Positions 4,744 through 7,060 of a DNA stretch of 7,060 nt are shown here, piece by piece (position 1 is the first letter of the stretch; the number at the start of each line of letters is the position of its first letter). Both the position numbers and the translations under genes were made by a program. The notes beneath the pieces are model-generated. The model saw only the letters and a program-made list of their open reading frames with translations, was not told where the DNA came from and did not search any database. The stretch covers positions 1 to 7,060 of the forward strand of contig DGBM01000052.1 in assembly GCA_002384765.1 (NCBI GenBank). The letters run 5' to 3'. The stretch comes from Demequinaceae bacterium UBA4004 (lineage in GTDB: Bacteria > Actinomycetota > Actinomycetes > Actinomycetales > Demequinaceae).

Positions 4744-6348
4744 TTAAGAAATCATTCCGATCAGGCGACCCTGGCGTCTCTCGTACAGCGCACCGGCGAT
4801 GCGGGTCCCGCCCCACACGCCGCCGACGCCACACACCACAGCCACCACGGCCGACACGAACCACCACGGCCCGCCCCACGCGAAGGCGGCAACCAAGGGG
4901 GCCACCACGATGGGGACGGCCACCCCGGTGACGAGAGACGACGCCGCTTGGGCGCCAAGGCTCGCGCCGATCGAGCCGGTCTCCGCGCCAAACGGACTCT
5001 CGCCCGGGGCGGGAACCCGATAGGGCAGCAGGATCGATGACACGGCGGCGATGCCGAGGCCGACTCCCAGCACCCCGATCGCGACGAGCGACACCGACGG
5101 CAAAGCCGCCCAGCGTCCCGTGACACCTGCGGCGACGAGGCACATCGCCGCCACTGCCGGCATCGCCCATCCCGCCGTCGCAAGCAGTCGCCCCCGGGTC
5201 ATCTGGGCGCCGCGCACGCCGGAGACGATGTCGAGCCACACGGCCGAGGAGTCGTAGGCGAGGTCGTTGTGACGACCCCACCCGATGGTGACTGCCAGAA
5301 CGATGGGCACAGCGAACAGCCACGGCCCGCGCGAACCCAGTGCGGCCACCGCGACGCCACCCAAGAACGTCGGCATGGCCACGGCGCCGACCACCTGGGC
5401 GACATATCTGGGGTCGATCCGCCACGACCTGGCGGAGCGCGCGAGCACGGCGCGCGTGGTGGACGTCGCTCGCCACCCGGGGATCCTTCGCTCCACGGCG
5501 GCGAGGATGTTGTCGCTCGTGCGCATGGGTCCTCCCGATCGCGATACCGGATTCACGAGCGAGTGCTCCACCGCGGAACGCCACGCCGCCAGCAGCGTCA
5601 CGAGCCACGCCGCCACCATCGCGAGTCGCCATACGGCGCCCCACGGGTTGCCCATCGCCACGGCGCTTGGCGCCGCGAATCCGGCCGCCCACGGCGTGCG
5701 GGCAAGCGCCGTCAACGCCGTCGCAACCTCGCCGCCGAGGAAGGAATCGAGGCCATCGGCGCGCACCACGGAGATCGTCGCACCCACCAGCGCGAGCGCG
5801 GCGATCGCGAGTCCAGCCAGCACCGCCTTCGCGGCGCGCGTCGCGAGCAAGCGGGTGGCCCACAGTGCCGCCAGCCGCGCGGACGCGACCCAGGTCGCCA
5901 GCGACAGAGCCGCGCCCACACACGCGACCACCAGGACCCATGTCGTGTGGGCCTCTCCCCTCCACGCAGAGGCCATGACGGCCGCGACGGCGGCGAAGAA
6001 GAGGGCGGGAACAGTCGTGAACGCGGCGGCGACGATTCCCGGCATGAGACGGCGCGGAGGTATCCCCCACGGCGCGAAACGCGCGGGGTCGAGCGAGTCG
6101 TCCACGCCGGTCGCCAGCAACGGCACCGCGACCCAGGCAAACGCGAGAAGGGTTCCAACGGCCACCAGCGCATCCTGCTTGATGTCGGGGGTGCGCGTGC
6201 TCAGCGCCAGGCTCGCGAACAGCAGCGACGGGATCAGGGAAACCGACCAGATCGCCCCCGCCGCAACAAACAGGAGCCGCCACCGATCGCGCTGGAACTG
6301 GTGGCGCACGATGCGCCACCTGAGGCTCAGGATTGTTGCAACCACCAC
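4744..6348 (-). CDS. ABC transporter permease, polytopic (about 12 membrane segments)
   Basis: A 534-residue integral membrane protein and the partner of the ATPase gene it overlaps by 22 bases. Hydrophobic segments lie at about 24–50, 60–80, 104–128, 136–158, 173–195, 240–257, 316–337, 343–357, 388–410, 416–442, 470–492 and 496–514, suggesting two halves of six with a polar loop at 258–315. Recognisable loop motifs are G-V-D-D-S-L-D-P-A-R-F (81–91) and H-N-D-L-A-Y-D-S-S-A-V-W (360–371), which I recall from uncharacterised actinobacterial ABC permeases. The substrate is unknown; export is likely by analogy with ABC-2-type systems. Two adjacent GTG codons (6348, 6345) are possible starts; GAGGG lies 4 bases from the first and 7 from the second, so 6345 may be the true one. 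No terminator follows before the DUF3039 gene. Confidence 0.88.
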   Translation of the reverse strand: MVVATILSLRWRIVRHQFQRDRWRLLFVAAGAIWSVSLIPSLLFASLALSTRTPDIKQDALVAVGTLLAFAWVAVPLLATGVDDSLDPARFAPWGIPPRRLMPGIVAAAFTTVPALFFAAVAAVMASAWRGEAHTTWVLVVACVGAALSLATWVASARLAALWATRLLATRAAKAVLAGLAIAALALVGATISVVRADGLDSFLGGEVATALTALARTPWAAGFAAPSAVAMGNPWGAVWRLAMVAAWLVTLLAAWRSAVEHSLVNPVSRSGGPMRTSDNILAAVERRIPGWRATSTTRAVLARSARSWRIDPRYVAQVVGAVAMPTFLGGVAVAALGSRGPWLFAVPIVLAVTIGWGRHNDLAYDSSAVWLDIVSGVRGAQMTRGRLLATAGWAMPAVAAMCLVAAGVTGRWAALPSVSLVAIGVLGVGLGIAAVSSILLPYRVPAPGESPFGAETGSIGASLGAQAASSLVTGVAVPIVVAPLVAAFAWGGPWWFVSAVVAVVCGVGGVWGGTRIAGALYERRQGRLIGMIS

Positions 6349-7060
6349 AGGTCCCTCTGCTCACTGGTCTCGCCCACCAGTTCCACGAACCGCGCCTCCA
6401 AGTCGCCGGTCCCGCGCACGTCATTGAGGATGCCCTCGGTGAGGATGCGGCCGGCACCGACGATCGCGACCCGATCACACAACCGCTCCACGAGAGCCAT
6501 GACGTGAGACGACATGACGACGGTGCCTCCCGAGGCCACGAAGGCTTGGAGGATGGAGCGGATTGCGGCGCCTGACACGGGATCAACCGCCTCGAACGGC
6601 TCGTCGAGAACGAGCACCTTGGGCGCGTGCACGAGCGCGCACGCGAGGCCAACCTTCTTGGCCATTCCCGCCGAGAAGTCGGCGACTAGAGTTCCCGCCG
6701 CACTCCCGAGGTCGAGCGCAGCCAAGAGGTCATCACGTCGCTCCCGCACCACCGCAGGGTCCAGACCGCGCAACACCCCCGCATACGAGATCAGCTCTCC
6801 GCCGGTGAGTCGGTCGAAGGTGCGCAGCCCATCGGGTAGCACCCCAAGCATCGGCTTGGCGACGTCCGGGTACTGCCACAGGTCCACCCCGTGGACGAAC
6901 ACCTGACCCGCGTCGGGCGTCAGAAGCCCCGTCGCAATCGACAGCGTGGTCGTCTTTCCGGCCCCGTTGGGGCCAAGCATCCCAAAGAACGAGCCGACGG
7001 GGATGTCAAGGTCGATGCCATCGACCGCCTGAGTCTTTCCAAAACGCTTGCGTAGGCCCC
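6327..7060 (-). CDS. ABC transporter ATP-binding protein (5' end beyond window)
   Basis: The reading frame is open to the right edge (first complete codon at 7058), giving 243 visible residues; the family length suggests that only around ten are missing. Numbering from that edge, Walker A GPNGAGKT is at 29–36, the signature region F-S-A-G-M at 128–132 replaces the usual LSGGQ, Walker B L-V-L-D-E-P-F-E is at about 149–156, and the switch histidine is His185 in S-S-H. In place of a Q-loop glutamine there is L-P-D-G-L-R-T-F-D-R-L-T-G (74–86), as I recall from this actinobacterial subfamily. It should power the permease encoded downstream, into which it overlaps by 22 bases. An internal ATG at 6980 lies just before Walker A and cannot be the start, since the strand with F-G-K-T-Q-A-V-D-G-I-D lies upstream. 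The substrate is unknown. Confidence 0.93.
   Translation of the reverse strand, partial: GLRKRFGKTQAVDGIDLDIPVGSFFGMLGPNGAGKTTTLSIATGLLTPDAGQVFVHGVDLWQYPDVAKPMLGVLPDGLRTFDRLTGGELISYAGVLRGLDPAVVRERRDDLLAALDLGSAAGTLVADFSAGMAKKVGLACALVHAPKVLVLDEPFEAVDPVSGAAIRSILQAFVASGGTVVMSSHVMALVERLCDRVAIVGAGRILTEGILNDVRGTGDLEARFVELVGETSEQRDLWWLQQS

Noticed and set aside
5269..6507. Plus-strand frames of 412 and 380 codons opposite the permease gene
   Set aside because: They are low-complexity Arg/His/Gly/Ala products with no ribosome site or domain; they are shadows of the permease gene.
4706..6652. 648-codon minus-strand frame overlapping the permease and ATPase genes
   Set aside because: It is a shifted frame of the same strand. 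Its Arg/Gly-rich product has no membrane segments, while the permease frame has about 12 and a stop and start that fit the neighbours.

Overview
The window is a gene-dense, high-GC stretch (close to 70% GC by eye) from an actinobacterium. All genes that can be supported lie on the minus strand, so they read from right to left. The actinobacterial placing rests on three things: the gene order clpS – DUF2017 – murI – metallo-beta-lactamase-fold hydrolase – rph – rdgB, which as I recall it parallels the Mycobacterium tuberculosis Rv1331–Rv1341 region; the actinobacteria-specific families DUF3039 and DUF2017; and frequent GTG starts. A V-type-ATPase-like gene at the left edge would suit a Micrococcales lineage such as Cellulomonas or Demequina relatives, but this is a guess.

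Layout in transcription order. (1) 7060–4744: an ABC exporter pair, with an ATPase whose 5' end is cut by the window edge and an overlapping polytopic permease. (2) 4709–4431: DUF3039, a small putative zinc protein. (3) 4380–1901: a tight chain of clpS, DUF2017, murI and an MBL-fold hydrolase, each overlapping the next by 4–8 bases. (4) 1880–544: rph and rdgB, joined by a TAATG junction. (5) After a strong hairpin at 491–521, a new unit begins: an alanine-rich coiled-coil protein (461–27) and a coupled next gene of which only ten codons are visible. These resemble the start of a V/A-type ATPase operon.

Housekeeping roles are mixed: protein quality control (ClpS adaptor), cell wall precursor supply (D-glutamate from MurI), tRNA 3' maturation (RNase PH) and nucleotide pool cleaning (RdgB). 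No mobile element, CRISPR array, tRNA or rRNA is visible, and no intergenic stretch is longer than about 82 bases.

The most interesting signal is regulatory. The three genes preceded by a short gap inside this cluster (DUF3039, clpS, rph) all carry TANNNT exactly six bases before the start codon and lack a convincing, well-spaced Shine-Dalgarno site. This is the architecture of leaderless transcripts. The genes with overlapping starts lack this signal. It suggests that the apparently continuous operon is split into separately started leaderless units. I saw no clearly novel enzymatic or defence system.
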